Of a stretch of DNA of 64,000 nucleotides, positions 42,573 through 53,615 are shown piece by piece. Position 1 is the first letter of the stretch; every line of letters starts with the position of its first letter. The notes beneath the pieces were generated by a model. That model did no database searches. It worked only from the letters and a program-made list of their open reading frames with translations, and was not told the DNA's origin. Origin of the DNA: Micropterix aruncella (lineage: Eukaryota > Arthropoda > Insecta > Lepidoptera > Micropterigidae); contig OX155964.1 of the NCBI GenBank assembly GCA_944548615.1, positions 18,766,653 through 18,830,652 of the forward strand, written 5' to 3'. Made by a program: the position numbers and the translations under genes.

Positions 42573-42692
42573 ATCTTCTTCTTCTTCTTCTTTCTTCTAG
42601 CCTACTCATTCCGCACCTCCACCGGACTTGCCCCAACTTACCATACTCATTCCGCAACTCCGCTTAAACTTGCTCCGACTTACCCTACTCAT
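42573..42692. repeat. (CTT)n run and 41-bp tandem repeat
   Basis: A CTT-rich microsatellite (42573-42598) is followed by about 2.2 copies of a 41-bp unit starting tactcattccgca(c/a)ctcc at 42603, 42644 and 42685. Noncoding. Confidence 0.8.
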
Positions 42693-43024
42693 AACTTATA
42701 GGTCTATTTTCTTCTAAGTTAAAGCATTCTCCACGGAAGAAGAAGAATATCGGAGGAAGAAGAATATTTTCGCCCCCACCCTCCCCAACCACCCCCTCCT
42801 CCCCTCGACAGCAATCTAGTATTTTTGTAGTATTTCCGTGGTATTATAATCGATATTTTCCGATATGGTTCGTTTCTCGGCTAGGTTTCGTTTCTCGTTT
42901 CTCGTTCGTTTCTCGGCTAGGGCGGCTCGTTTTTATTATTTGATTAAAATGTCGAAATTTATTTTTTTTAAATTTATTTTTTGTTTTATAAGAGATATTG
43001 AAAACAAAATTTAACAATGTGGTT

Positions 43025-43235
43025 TCGACCCTACGACGCATCTGTGTGCCGAATTTTAAGTCTCTAGTTCAATATTTCGAGATTGAAGTATGACTAGAGC
43101 GCCCTCTGGAGGATCGATTTTAACCAAAATTCTTTTCAACTCTTGCCATGACCAAATGATGCCTGATTGCCGAATTTCAGCTCAATCGGAAAAGCGTTTG
43201 GGCGCTACAGACAGACAAACAGAAGTGCGTCCATA
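43025..43235 (+). repeat. Dispersed repeat family, copy 2
   Basis: Matches 1470-1690 (aatatttcgagattgaagta and flanking blocks). It is followed by CAGACAGA-type tandem stretches up to about 43360 and by a gtgcgtccataatactttcc string that itself recurs near 43362. Confidence 0.6.
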
Positions 43236-43701
43236 ATACTTTCCTTGCCAGGAAAGTAAAATCGGGCTGTTTATGACTTCAATCTCAGTCTCTGAACGTG
43301 ACGTGACAGGCAGACAGACAGACTGACAGACAAACAGACACACAGGCACAGACACTCAAAAGTGCGTCCACAATACTTTCCTTACCAGGAATGTAAAACA
43401 TACTCGACTATGCCATCAAATCGTCTAGAAACTGACTGCCAAAATGTCTGTGAAATCGCAGAAATCGTAGAAACTGACTGTGAAATCGCAGAAATGTGAA
43501 ATCATAGCCAGGAAGACGAGGAAGAAATACGGTTTTGGACATGAAAAACCCTAATATTTTTCGTAATCGATAAAGAGCCTCACGTTGAACATATATTAAG
43601 GTTTTTTTAAATAGATACACGGTGAGTTGCGAAATAAAATTAGCCTTTTAAAAGTATTTCCTACAGGTATCTTCTAAATCTAGGTGAAATTTCCTTATTA
43701 G

Positions 43702-44312
43702 CAGGGGCGTAGCTACCACCGTATCTGCCGTATCAATTATACGGGCCCCCCGGGCCACGGGGCCCACAACAGTAAGCAATTTTTTTTTAAATTTCAGAAA
43801 CGACAAAAGTCAAAAAAAGCAATTTCTTTTTTTCCCGCGTAAAGCGTGCGTTCAAAAGTAAAATTCAATAGTCTTGCATTCAGTTTTCAGGTAATAACAG
43901 CATGCTTTTTATTCTTGACCCTTCCAGTTACAACTGCAACTGCTGAAAGAAGTTTTTTAAAATTAAAACTGATAAAAAAATACCTAAGAACTTCGATGGG
44001 ACATGAACGCCTGTCAGACCTGTCACGATTGTCCATAGAGGCAGAAACTTTAGAAAAACTAAAGTCATCATCAGCTATAAATGATTTAATAAATCAGTTT
44101 GCCGAAAAAAGGCAAAGAGAGTGTATATTTAATTTGAATTGTTTGTAAAAATTTTGGAAAAAGTGGCAGATAGATAATTATGATGAATAAATATTTCTTT
44201 TAATTTTATGCAAATATTTTTTTTTGTTTGTGACAAATCTTTACCCTTCCTATGAGGGCCCCCAAACAATTTTATATACAACAGGGCCCCGCCAAGGCAC
44301 GCTACGCCACTG
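43702..44312 (+). mobile_element. hAT deletion derivative with dimerisation-domain remnant
   Basis: It starts CAGGGGCGTAGCTACC (43702) and ends GGCACGCTACGCCACTG (44312), inverse hAT-type termini. The flanking octamers CTTATTAG and CTTAGTGG match at 6/8. Inside, codons about 43880-44148 read LPVTTATAERSFLKLKLIK and further SIEAETLEKLK, the hAT C-terminal dimerisation motif. The catalytic part is deleted, leaving 611 bp. The G-run next to the left end matches a C/G-run near the right end. Confidence 0.8.
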
Positions 44313-44852
44313 CTTAGTGGGAACATTTTGTGAAGTCGTAAGTGATAATAGCTGGCTACAGATGATCTACGGTTTCTTTCTACTATGGAAAATGGGTTTG
44401 CAACAAAATAACGTGTGGTGGTTTTATTTTCTTGTGGAAAAAAATCAACTTGAAAAATTAGAAAAGGCTAAATTTTGACTATCGAATAAAAAGAAATATA
44501 ACAATGGAGAACACAAAAGGGTCAAAATATTACTATCAAATACACCTAAAATCAAAGCCTAGATCATGTACATTACATTAGTTTTTATTTCACTTCAATA
44601 CATGCAGTATTTCCGAAGTTATAACGACGAGAAGTTTAGGCCCTTTTTAAAATTTGAAAGATTACGCGCGCTCATACTATGACGTCACAGCCTTGTTAGC
44701 CCGCGCTGCATACACGGGCGCGGCGCTCAGTCAGTGCGTTGATCCGACCGTCTTCGTTTCCTATTAGCTATAGTGGTGCTTGTATTTCAAAGAAATAATA
44801 TAAATTATCCTTTATATCCGATTACACTAAAGTGAAACGTGTAGTGTGTAGA

Positions 44853-46717
44853 ATGGAAGAAGGTTTTCTAAAAGGTCAGTCGAACAATCTGCCAAGAGTG
44901 GATAGTTTAATGGTGGCACAATATTTCATGAAGAATCAGGATTTTACAGCTGCCGAAATTCGTGGAATAAAGATGAAAAGGTATGTATGTTCTAAGTAAG
45001 CATTACCTAGTCTTTTTTTAATAAAAATAAATAATAGTTCAGAAATCAGTGCTGATCAACTTGCGGGCCGCAAATTTTTACTTATCATTTTTATTGGTTA
45101 TTTATTAACGCCTGTCGCAAAAAGAGGTGTGTTATAAGTTTGACCGCTATGTGTATCTGGCTGTATGTCTATCTGTGTGTCTGTATGTCTGTCGATAGTA
45201 CCGTAGCTCATGAACGGGTGAACCGATTTCGATGCGTTTTTTTAAATTTGAATGTTGTTTTTTTAACAGTGGTTCATAGACATGTTTTATCACAATCGGT
45301 TAAGCCGTTCTAATAGTACATTAAAAACGTACGTTTTGTATAGGTTTTTTAAAAAATTCGAAGTGTTATATGGTTCTAGGTCAGGAAGAGAGAGCTACGG
45401 AGATGATGCCATAGGGTATATACAGTTAAAAAGAGAGGGTGACGTATGTACCGTCAAGTGCCGAATAACTCCTGAACACAAAGTGCGTTCAAAACCTTAC
45501 CACTGTGTTTTGCAATGCAACGAGAAGGAAGAGGAGGTAATAAGCATATCCTGTGAAGACTGCGCAGCTAGCAAAGGTGGATGTAAACATTCTGTGGCAT
45601 TTTTAATGTGGCTTCACCGCAGAACGGAGGAGCCGTCGCCGACTTCAGTTAAATGTTACTGGAAGAAGGCAACTCTTTCAGGTGATTAATAGAGATTTAA
45701 AATAGGTTACAGCTGGTGTAGTTTATTATACACCCAGTACAGCACCTATCATTATATTATTGTTATGTCGTATTATATTGTTATATTGTTGTAATGTTTA
45801 CAGGTATTGGAACTACATTGAAGTTCATCAAAGCCAAGGATTTTGCTCAAAATAACAAGGTCACAGAAATACCTAATAACGACGACTTTATTGACAAAAT
45901 TGTGCAAAAAATAAATGATCTTGGGCTTGTTTGTCAGCTTTCAGCCTACTTTAAAGATAAATCAGAGGTACAAAAATTATCCATGCATAACCTTATATGT
46001 ACTTTTATAGAAGGAAAATTTAAGTTTTTGAAAATTTATGAAAATTTAAGTTTTGAATCATTTTTAAATTATTGCATAACTGAAATGACAGATGAAAGAT
46101 GCCAACTCGTCGAATCAGCAACCAAGGCGCAAGCCAGTTCAGACCTTTGGTTTGAAATGCAGTATGGACGAGTAACTGCATCGAAAACTCATGAAGCTGC
46201 TCAATGCCGCACACAAAATGGAACTCTTGTTGAGGAAATATTTGGGGCTAAGCTTTTGATTGAAACTGATGCGATGAAAAGAGGGAAAGTTTTGGAAGAA
46301 ATTGTGAGAAAAGAAGTGGAAATTAAAAAAAATATTTCGATTAAACCCTCTGGACTTTATCTCAGTGCAAGTTATCCATTTTTTGGAGCATCACCAGACG
46401 GAGTAACTGAGACTCACGTTATAGAAATAAAGTGTCCATCAAAAGCTGCAACAGTTAATAAATATTATAAAGATGGATCATTAGGTAAGCAATATTTAGC
46501 ACAAGTACAGACCCAGATGCTCTTAACAGGAAAAGAAAAAGGTTTTTTTTGTGTTGCACATGCAGACTTTGAAGTGTCAAAAGAAGTGGATGTTTACGAA
46601 GTTTTATACGATAAAAGCTACTGTCAGAATCTTTTTGTTAAAATTAGTAAGTTTTGGAAGGAGTGTGTTTTTGAAAAACTTATTAAAATAGGAGTCCCAA
46701 CTGATATTCAGAAATAA
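44853..46717 (+). CDS. SWIM zinc-finger plus YqaJ-type nuclease, transposon-linked
   Basis: Three in-phase exons, 44853-44980, 45380-45681 and 45804-46717, give an uninterrupted 447-residue protein. It starts MEEGFLKGQSNNLPRVDSLM. Residues 55-75 (YGDDAIGYIQLKREG) and the Cys/His cluster C101, C104, C111, H113 followed by FLMWLHRRTEEPS form a SWIM-like zinc finger. Residues about 258-400 are a YqaJ/lambda-exonuclease-like PD-(D/E)XK fold: MKRGKVLEE (Glu about 308), FGASPDGV (D342), VIEIKCPS (E351, K353) and YLAQVQTQM. All expected catalytic positions are present. Intron 1 (399 bp) contains a dispersed repeat. The stop overlaps an AATAAA. Many insect genomes carry such genes in transposons; whether this copy is expressed is unknown. 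Confidence 0.82.
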
Positions 46718-46843
46718 AATGGTATATTTGTATGAAGTCTTTTGTTCTGAAAAATCATTCTTAAAAATTAAACAGTGAGTTATGTATGTAAATTAACTAT
46801 ACCGCAGGCAGTCATCATTACGTAGTCTAATAAATCAACGTGT

Positions 46844-47435
46844 TTAAGATCTACAGTAGCATGTGGCATCAAGAATCCAAAGTTCCTTAATCTGCCGTTT
46901 ATACTTAACATAATTTTCCATGTCATTTTCCACCTAAAACAAAAATAATAACATTTTAAAGACAAATTAAAAACCCGAATAAAAACCGTGAATTAAAACC
47001 GTGTTTAATGTACGTTGCATCACTTAAAAGGTAGTCTATCATTAAAAAAATGTTTACTACGAAAACTAAGGATAAATGCGGGCCGCGAGTTTGATACTTC
47101 TGACAAAACATTTACTTATTCATAGTAGGGATGAAAATATTTCGGTTGAGAAGCACTGCACTGCCAGTAGATAGGTAGGTTAAGTAGGTCAAATGTTGCA
47201 AGCATAAGTAGAAAGAAGAAGGATAAAACCATTATTAACAAATAGTAAATACTTACATCGAAATGGTCTTCACAGCAGTGCGCTTTAGTTTTAGGGCCTA
47301 TTGAATCGACTCTTTTTACGACTGTCATCCACTTTTTCCTCATTTTTGGGTCCTTAGGCACATAAAAAAGAGTTTACCAGGTGTTTTAACAGTTGAATTG
47401 AAGCACTGAGGCACAATACAGTATTTTTTCCCCAT
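46844..47435 (-). pseudogene. THAP-domain gene, frameshifted
   Basis: On -, an ATG at 47435 begins MGKKYCIVPQCFNSTVKTPG, the C-x-C start of a THAP zinc finger. After the run of six T at about 47381-47386 the frame is lost, and the family continues one base over with KDPKMRKKWMTVV and later HCCEDHFD (C-x2-C-H pattern complete). The donor at 47257 and an acceptor before 46933 lead to VENDMENYVKYK, the expected next block, which soon breaks again. The first break is one base in a homopolymer, so an assembly error is possible. THAP domains bind DNA and occur in several transposases. It is convergent with the YqaJ gene. Confidence 0.75.
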
Positions 47436-47640
47436 TTTTACCACAGAGAACTTTATAATTTAGATTTTTACAGCGTAGCGGCGCGCGCGGCGTGCGAACG
47501 AGAGCGCAGCTGTCGAATGACCAAGGTTGTGACGTCATCGGCTAGTGAGCGCGCGCCCGCGATTTTAAAATCATTCAGCCGGAAATACGCACTTTGATCG
47601 TAAATATCTCATCCATTTTTTAAGATATGAAAAAAGTAAA

Positions 47641-48229
47641 AACACAGTTTTTCTCGTATTTTTTTGTAGATTTATTTGGCATGTAAAGTAAAAAACGTTT
47701 GTCAGACCCATTGGGAATTACTATACTCGTAAGTTTTGGTCAGAATTAAATCCGATTGCTACCGTACTAATTGATTGATAAGGTAGAGTGCCCATAATGC
47801 ATATGAATAAGAGAACCTACCGCCGAAGAAGTATCTATGAAGAATTTTGAAGAAGGATCTATGAAGAATTTTGTCTCTTTCTAATTTGAAGCTACAATTC
47901 TTTGAGGACCAAAAAGGGCCGCAGTCCCGAGCGTTTGGTGAAAAGTGCCGAATGAAAAAAACCTGTCGACGTGTCTTGAAGGTCACAGGGCTATTGTAAG
48001 TGTAGTCCGCCATTTGTGCAAAATTGTATTTTTTTATAAAGCCAGTGTAATTTATTTATTATTTAAGTAATTCAAGAATAATTTAAAACAATTTTATCTT
48101 AGGAACTATGCATAGAAATATTTTAAACATTGGATAAATAGCAGAAAATGAATACATAGCAAAGTCCAGTGACAACGCCACCTAACTAGGCCAAGACCTG
48201 TTCTAAGGTGAACGTTTAATTTTGTGCGT
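47641..48229. other. Spacer between two transposons
   Basis: AT-rich. A direct repeat (atgaagaattttg twice, 47836-47872) is the only local structure seen. The right part may belong to the 3' UTR of the adjoining non-LTR element, whose end could not be fixed. Confidence 0.35.
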
Positions 48230-48570
48230 GCTTGTTCAATATTGTGATTATTACAAAAAACAAAATATTTTTGTAACAAAAAAATAAAAATTTAAAAAAA
48301 AAATTGTCGTAATAAAATAATGATTTGATCACAAAAGAATAAACATGCAACAACTACCTTAAAAACTATTAAATACTTAAAATTAGGAGTAGAAAATAAA
48401 CATGTAACTGAGATTAAGAATATATATACACATATATACTTACATACATTCACATACAGATATATCTAAAAATAATAATATTAAATACAATAATAAAAAG
48501 TAAATTTAATATGATATAAAATATAGTTATAACAAAAAATTCTAAATATTAATGTGTTCGAATTAGTATA

Positions 48571-51471
48571 TTAATATATAATGTCCAATATTTTTGTGAT
48601 TTTTTGTCGTCCCTCTTTTATAAGCCAATTTGTAAGTAAGTGGCCAGTTTTAAAGTGGGTCTTATTTTGCATCGATTTTATATCACCAGGAAGAGCATTG
48701 AAAAACCTTGGGGCTATGAATGTATAGGAGCGCTGACCAAAAGCAGTATTCCTTCTGGGCACTATTATATTGCGGTCTTTGGAATACCTCGTTCTTATGG
48801 TACTTTGAGAAAAAATATTTATTTGGTCAAACTTAGTATAGGAGAGTGTGGCTTTTAAATATAGTTGCTTGGTATCCAACACATTATACTCCTTGAAAAG
48901 ATCTTCCGAAGGATATCGATACGGCTTTCGCATGAGAATCTTTAAAATCGACTTTTGTGCAATATCTAAGGGGTAAAGAATGGTCTTAGAACAACCGCCC
49001 CATCCTATCACCCCGTAACTCAAGATACTTTCACACAATGCATAATAAACGCTTTTTAGTGTTCTCGGGTCTAAAATATTTCTTACCTCTTTGAAGGTAT
49101 ATCCCAGTTTACGAACTTTAGATGCTAATAAATCTATATGTTCTTGCCATCTTAGTTTATTATCTACGGTGATGCCTAGATATTTTGTTGATTCCACTCT
49201 TTCTAAAGTATGACAGCTGCAACCAATTTGTCTATTACATGTATGAATACTGACGCTGTGCTCCGATGGGGGTTGACCTTTAATATTAAAACTAAAGGTA
49301 ATTAATTTTGTTTTTTCTATATTTAGACTAAGCAGCGAGTTATCCAACCAATTCCTAACTAAATGCATGCCTCTGTTGGCTTTATCAAAGGTCGTTTTCC
49401 AGTCTTCACCTTCAAATATAATTGCAGTGTCGTCGGCAAAAGATATGGTTTTCCCTACTAGGTCACATAGGTTATTAATATAAATTAGAAATAGAATAGG
49501 CCCGAGCACACTCCCTTGAGGAACCCCAAACGATATATCGACAGGATTACTGACAGTATTATGTATAGCCGTGATTTGCGTTCTATTTGACAGATAGCTC
49601 TTGAACCAATCTAGAGCGACTGCTACACAACCAATGTCTCTTAGTCTTAGTAATAGTTTCTCATGCGAAACCGTATCGAAAGCCTTAGCGAGATCTAAAA
49701 ATATGGCTAAACACTTGTTGCCTTTGTCCAGGATATTAGTAAGTAATTGTATTTGTCACATTTGCAATGGCATCCGTAGTCCCCATTTCCTCTCTGAAAC
49801 CGAATTGATTGTTTGAAAAAATGTTGTTTTCGTTCAAGTATTTCAAAAACCTAATTTTCACTATTTTTTCTATTATCTTCGATAATGTGCTAAGGATTGA
49901 AATAGGCAAATATCCTGCTTGTTTCCACTTTTAAATATTGGAACAATTTTTGCACATTTTAAATTGTCAGGAAATATCCCCTCTCTAAAACTGGCGTTTA
50001 TAATATGTGCTATGGGCTCACTTAACTCATTTTTTGATGTTTTAAATAAACCTGCATTCAGATTATCGATACCTGCAGAAGAATTATTTTTTAAAGAGGT
50101 TATTATACTAGCCACTTCCTTTGGCGTAGTCGGTCGTAGAAACAAAGATACGGGACTCGAGGTTATTGGTGGAGATACATTAGTAGAGCTTGATCTGCTC
50201 AATGATTTCTCATTACTAGATAATATTTCGTTACCCGTATTAATAACATCTACTTTAACCTTAGGACTGGCTCTGATTGAGATTTCGTTAATTGCTTGCC
50301 ATGTTTTTCTCAAGTCCCCATTTGATTCCTTTATTTTGTTTTTGTAAAATCTTACTTTAGTTTTGTGTATAATGTTATTGCATAGATTTCGATATTGTCT
50401 TGCTTTCTCTTTTAGTATTAAATTATCGGGACTTCGTCGTGCTGCTAAATGTAGTCTATCACGTTTATGGATGCAAAAAAGGAGTCCTTTGGTGATCCAT
50501 GGTTTGAATATTTTTTGTTTATGTTTAATTTTGATGATTTTTGTAGATCTATTTTCGTTTATTATTTCGTTTAATTTATTGACAAATAATTTACATGACG
50601 TATTTACGTTTGAGGCGTTGTATACCTGCGACCAGTCTGCATTAGCAATGTCATTTTGGAGTTTTATCGGATCTAGACTTGTTTTTGCGTATGATCCAAG
50701 TTTTTTGGTTGAAGAATCTGAAATCGAGTGATCAGAGAGTTTGAACAGTAGAGCATGGTGGTCAGTAATAGAAGTCTGGTATACAATAGAAGATGTCGCA
50801 AAATTTGAACGACACATAATGTGATCAATACAGCTACTAGAACTATTGATTTCTCTTGTCGGTGCTTCTACGAGGCTGCGAAGGCCATTGACCGTAAGCA
50901 GACCCAAATACTCGTCTGCCTGTGGATGTTTTTTGCCTTTGATTGATATATTTAGGTCCCCTGTCAGAATTATATGCTTAAGATTTTGCAATGTTTTCAG
51001 AACACTATCTAAACTTAGTAGGAATTTCTGAATATTACGCGTCGAGGGGCTTCTGTAAATGGCTATAATATTTAAGTCATCGTTTAGTTGTATGCTTAGG
51101 CAGTTTGCTCCATCCAGACGTATCTCCTTTACTAACAGTTTGTTGGAGAATTTGTCACTAACGTATATGAGGACACCGTCGTTCTTCAAAGTATTAAATT
51201 TTGTGTAAAAGGAAATGTAGCCAGGTAGTTGAATCGTATTAAAGTTATTGCTAATCCACGCCTCGGTTAAAACTAGGACATCAAAATCAATAGCCAGATC
51301 TTGTATCATAACTAGAAGATTGTCAATATTTTTATGGAGGCTTCTTATATTTAGGCTTAGCATTTTGAGTGCGCAGCCCCCTACTAGAATTCGCCTGCAG
51401 GCATTGACATCTGATGTGACATAAGAACAATTTGCGCTGGAGTTTGTATCAATAACTTTAATTAATTCCAT
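48571..51471 (-). pseudogene. ORF2: AP endonuclease and reverse transcriptase, two frameshifts
   Basis: The first part (51471 to about 49910) holds an apurinic-type endonuclease (LSLNIRSLHKN, VLTEAWISN, TGDLNIS, ITDHHALLFKL) and the start of the RT (SSAGIDNLNAGLF, CAKIVPIFKSG). The frame is lost at about 49910 and again at about 49745, each explained by a small indel. RT motif A (IFLDLAKAFDTVSHEKLL) is in the middle segment. The last segment (to 48571) has FADDT (motif C) and the C-terminal YALCESILSYGVIGWGG block. Because catalytic motifs are all present and only small indels break the frame, the copy is relatively young but inactive as written. Confidence 0.85.
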
Positions 51472-52059
51472 AACTTTTATAAGAAAATAATTCTAATAAA
51501 GAAAAACGTTGTAAGAGTATGAATTAGGTTTGTGTGATGACTAGAATGAGAGATTATTTGTAGCTTAAGTGGGACGATGCAGTACTGATAGGCAAAAATA
51601 TTGGTATTTATAACCTGTATTAAGAATTGATCATCATAAATAAGAATATGTCTAATTAAGTAACTGAGAATGATATAGTCGTTAAAGGTAGAAATAAATA
51701 TCACAGTAAAAAATATGGAACGAGAATATTCCCAGTGAAAACATAAAAAATATACTTGTAGTAAAAAGCAACCTGTATAAATATTATCAAGATGTAAAAC
51801 TGTCGAAATATCGGATCTGTCGAAATATCGAAATGTCGAAATATTCAATCCAAATATCGAAAAATTCAAACAACCATAATTAAAATAAGTGTAATAAAAA
51901 AATGACAAATTTGAAATAATAAAATGTCCAAATAATAGTAATTAATAGAAATAGTCAAGTTAGAAATAAATATCATTATCAAATTAAAAATGAATGTTAA
52001 TATATTACAAAAGCAGTAATTTACAGAAATATGCGTTAAGATGATCCTCAAAACTATAA

Positions 52060-53136
52060 TTACTTCATTTCTAAAAAAGTTTTCTCGTAATTAATAATAA
52101 TTGGTTTCGTTGTATCATCTTTAGGTATAAACACTTTTCCAGAATTAATCCAAACATATTTATAATTATTTTCTCTGACAAAAGCTTTAGCCCGACCTAG
52201 CAAGAATTTTGTTCGATGAGTGATATTTTCAGACACGTATATAGGTGTAGCGTTGCCGAAGATCCCTATGTCTTTTGTATTCAATTTTCTGCTATTGACC
52301 TTACATTGTTTATTATGAGTTTTTACTGCCTTTAGGAATACATTTCGTTTTGTTTCTTGACAAAATTTTACTATCACAGATCTCGGTTTTTTGTCCGACT
52401 TTTTGTTGAAATTTCTTGCGATTTTTAAAATGTCGACCGTCTCGATTTCACATTTCACAACTGAACTAATATTTTTGAAGATTTCTGGTAGGTTTTCGCA
52501 CTCCTCTGGTATTTCTCTAATCTCAATATCACATTTTCTCTGCTCTTGGTCAAAATTGTCTGTTTTGTACTGTAGGAGCGATATTTTTTCCAACAGTTCC
52601 AGATTAGTTTTCTTTAGTATTGTTATGTTTAAATTTTGTGTTTCTAAATCCCCCAACCGTTTATTAATATCATCGTAACGATTGGCTAGGAATTCGGTAG
52701 TTTCTAGTATGTCTTTGTTTTGTTTGTTGATTAATTCCATTTTATTACACAATTTATTCATTTTCTCATCAATATAGGAAATTATCGTGGCTTTAAAGTC
52801 CACTAAATGCTTATCAATTAATTCAGTAAGTTCCGTAATATCGATTAAGTCGGATTTTGGTGTCAGTTGAGCCAGTTGAGTAGCCTTTCCAGTTGGAGTT
52901 GGATTTGGAGTTACTGCGGGCGAGACATGTAGATTATCTGGACCTGAATTTCTTGCTGGTCTAGGATCTAAAGAACTACAATATTCACAAAGCCATTGGG
53001 ACAACTTCTTCTCCGTGAGGCCCGGAAAAGTCATTCTTAGCATGTTCGCACAGTTATAGTGGAAGTGCTCTCTGCAATGAACACAAGATAATTTTTCTTT
53101 TTTAAGAACAGGTTTCGTGCATTTTTTACAATTCAT
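52060..53136 (-). CDS. ORF1: PHD-type zinc finger plus baculovirus-FP-like domain
   Basis: This is a 358-residue open frame. Residues 3-53 form a C4HC3 PHD-like finger (C3, C6, C18, C21, H26, C29, C50, C53). A Thr/Pro-rich linker follows. Residues about 110-190 are a predicted coiled coil (TIISYIDEKMNKLCNKMELI). The C-terminal third (IREIPEECENLPEI, PRSVIVKFCQ, YVSENITHRTKFL, NNYKYVWINSGKVFI) resembles the Baculo_FP domain family, named after the baculovirus few-polyhedra protein and also found in insect retroelement ORF1 proteins. The likely role is an RNA-binding ORF1p in the element's RNP. It is intact, 590 bp upstream of ORF2. Confidence 0.8.
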   Translation of the reverse strand: MNCKKCTKPVLKKEKLSCVHCREHFHYNCANMLRMTFPGLTEKKLSQWLCEYCSSLDPRPARNSGPDNLHVSPAVTPNPTPTGKATQLAQLTPKSDLIDITELTELIDKHLVDFKATIISYIDEKMNKLCNKMELINKQNKDILETTEFLANRYDDINKRLGDLETQNLNITILKKTNLELLEKISLLQYKTDNFDQEQRKCDIEIREIPEECENLPEIFKNISSVVKCEIETVDILKIARNFNKKSDKKPRSVIVKFCQETKRNVFLKAVKTHNKQCKVNSRKLNTKDIGIFGNATPIYVSENITHRTKFLLGRAKAFVRENNYKYVWINSGKVFIPKDDTTKPIIINYEKTFLEMK

Positions 53137-53239
53137 GGTGACGATATTTTCGTAGATGGTGCTAGTAGATTGACAGTGGCAGTAGTAGAGGAAGCAGATT
53201 ACGTTTTATTTATTTTATTCGCCCTCTGTCGGTCATCCG

Positions 53240-53615
53240 TTTTTTTTTTTTTTTGTGTTTTGATAGTCAAAGCCACCCCTTTATACGGTAGCACGATTTG
53301 ATATTATTTACGTATTTCGAAATTGTCTGTTTTTAATCGAAATATTATCGACATTAGGAGATATTCATTAGGTGATGTTTTTTTCAGCACAATAAAGTTA
53401 TTTAAAAAAACATCTTCCATTTTCGCGAGAAGATGCATAGAAATGACTCTCTTTAAAAAAACAAACGCAAATCAGTTTTCTAGAACATAATATCAGATGT
53501 AGCTGTGCCTGCCAGTATTTATTTGTTTATGGTTCCAAAGAGTACGTAACTTGTTAAAGTTAACGCTTTTTTAACGCCTCTCATAGATGTTATATGACAT
53601 CGATGTTATATGACA
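53240..53615. other. Spacer, nothing recognised
   Basis: AT-rich sequence with a T-run at its left edge (53240-53252). The gttatatgacat(cg) string is duplicated near 53590-53614, at the edge of the fold-back element. Confidence 0.35.

Larger units (their letters stand above)
44600..47640. mobile_element. Element carrying SWIM/YqaJ and THAP genes
   Basis: Outer segments share inverted blocks: gtatttccg, ttttaaaat, (c)gcgcgctca and gtgacgtca-type strings occur at 44612-44690 and, inverted, at 47530-47595. They enclose two convergent genes, a SWIM/YqaJ gene on + and a THAP-domain gene on -. The arms are too diverged to give exact ends or a target duplication. A two-protein design with a YqaJ nuclease and a THAP-bearing transposase is known, as I recall, from ISL2EU-type elements of the Harbinger group. 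Assigning this one to that group is inference, because no DDE domain is visible. Confidence 0.5.
48230..53235 (-). mobile_element. Near full-length non-LTR retrotransposon (jockey/CR1-like)
   Basis: Read on -, it comprises a 5' UTR (about 53235-53137), ORF1 (53136-52060), a long AT-rich inter-ORF stretch (52059-51472) containing several tcgaaatatcgaaatgtcga-like units, ORF2 with endonuclease and reverse transcriptase (51471-48571, broken), and a 3' UTR. The 5' edge is placed near an A-run at about 53238 next to cggatgaccgacagagggcg. The 3' edge is uncertain. The overall layout fits CR1/jockey-related elements. Confidence 0.8.
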
